Positions 12,612 to 13,023 of a DNA stretch of 13,023 bases are shown here, piece by piece. Source of the DNA: JBAPRR01 sp049281195 (GTDB lineage: Bacteria > Actinomycetota > Acidimicrobiia > Acidimicrobiales > CAVXTF01); assembly GCA_049281195.1 (NCBI GenBank), contig JBAPRR010000211.1, positions 1-13,023 on the forward strand, in the 5' to 3' direction. The translations under genes were made by a program, and so were the position numbers. Below the pieces are notes generated by a model that was given only the letters and a program-made list of their open reading frames with translations, was not told where the DNA came from and made no database searches. Each line of letters opens with the position of its first letter. Positions within the stretch are counted from its first letter, which is position 1.

Positions 12612-13023
12612 ATGGTTTTGAGTGAGGTCACGCCGTCGGTGTTCGTGTCTACGAGCCGCCGATATATGACCACCAGCACTGTCGTCGTCTCAGACCATGG
12701 AAGAGCGTTGCTTGTCGACCCCGCGTGGGACCCTGATGAACTCGACGCCCTTGCCGACGAATTGAAAGCGAGAGGCATCGTTGTCGAAGCGGGAGTTGCG
12801 ACACATTTCCACTACGACCATCTTCTCTGGCATCCCGAGTTCGGCGACGCTCCGCGGTGGGCATCTGCGACGACCGTCGAGATCGTGACGGAACGCCGAA
12901 GTGAACTGCTCTCCATGCTCGGTTCAGACTGGCCCGCAGAGTTGGCAGAACTGTTCGGCAGCGTCGAACCGTTACCGAGCCTTGATGCGATTGGGTGGTC
13001 CGGTCCGACTGCGACTCCGATAC
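12612..13023 (+). CDS. metallo-beta-lactamase-fold hydrolase, 3' end cut by window edge
   Basis: The first 137 codons of an MBL-fold protein are visible, with the frame open to the right edge. The N-terminal strands EVTPSVFVSTSRRYMTTSTV (5-24) and RALLVDPAWDPDEL (31-44) lead to the zinc motif THFHYDHLLWHPEFG (64-78), which contains the full H-x-H-x-D-H set (H65, H67, D69, H70). The rest of the metal site lies beyond the edge. The AWDPDEL and DHLLWHPEFGDAPRWAS phrasing is typical of an uncharacterised actinobacterial group of these hydrolases. I chose the ATG at 12612 because the residues before the internal ATG at 12666 fit the family's first strand. No ribosome binding site is seen at either. 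Substrate is unknown: the fold covers lactonases, thioesterases, glyoxalase II and others. Confidence 0.85.
   Translation, partial: MVLSEVTPSVFVSTSRRYMTTSTVVVSDHGRALLVDPAWDPDELDALADELKARGIVVEAGVATHFHYDHLLWHPEFGDAPRWASATTVEIVTERRSELLSMLGSDWPAELAELFGSVEPLPSLDAIGWSGPTATPI

Overview
The window is GC-rich bacterial DNA that reads as an actinobacterium. The pointers are an F420-dependent LLM-class oxidoreductase of the Rv2161c-like type, frequent GTG starts, several genes with no visible Shine-Dalgarno sequence (suggesting leaderless transcripts), and a Tat-exported lipoprotein. A deep lineage such as Acidimicrobiia is my guess from overall style and is not proven by any single gene. I see no rRNA, tRNA, CRISPR array, insertion sequence or phage gene.

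Layout. (a) 1-3584, minus strand: a tight homogentisate operon read right to left. It encodes 4-hydroxyphenylpyruvate dioxygenase, then fumarylacetoacetase, then homogentisate 1,2-dioxygenase (cut by the left edge). Together these are the oxidative tyrosine/phenylalanine breakdown steps, except for maleylacetoacetate isomerase, which is not in view. A divergent Lrp/AsnC-type regulator (3667-4176) shares a very short promoter region with the operon and is its likely regulator. (b) 4268-6648, plus: an ABC-F ATPase translationally coupled (TGATG) to a class I SAM-dependent methyltransferase. (c) 6649-7095: about 450 bp with no intact gene. It holds, on the minus strand, a decayed scrap of a polysaccharide (NodB-type) deacetylase, and a hairpin just before the next gene. 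(d) 7096-8366, plus: a two-gene unit of a two-domain protein of the alpha/beta-barrel (EthD-like) type, with an 18-bp tandem repeat at its 5' end, and a SnoaL/NTF2-like protein. A convergent F420-type oxidoreductase (8353-9255, minus) overlaps its tail. (e) 9330-10568: a YceH/DUF480 protein (plus) overlapping tail-to-tail with a GNAT acetyltransferase resembling aminoglycoside 6'-N-acetyltransferases (minus). (f) 10629-10772: a 47-residue acidic protein with the recurrent ESFPASDPP motif, divergent from the acetyltransferase across a strong inverted repeat. (g) 10904-12562: a Tat-type lipoprotein, the family 5 substrate-binding component of an ABC importer, with no permease next to it and probably ended by a terminator. 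(h) 12612-right edge: the start of a metallo-beta-lactamase-fold hydrolase.

How they work together. Only the homogentisate operon is a clear pathway. The ABC-F/methyltransferase pair and the EthD-like/SnoaL pair are linked by spacing, but their substrates cannot be read from sequence. The most interesting leads are the ABC-F/methyltransferase coupling, the AAC(6')-like acetyltransferase beside the ESFPASDPP micro-protein with a shared inverted repeat, the tandem repeat plus leader hairpin at 7051-7164, and the deacetylase relic. I did not find a convincing new multi-gene system.
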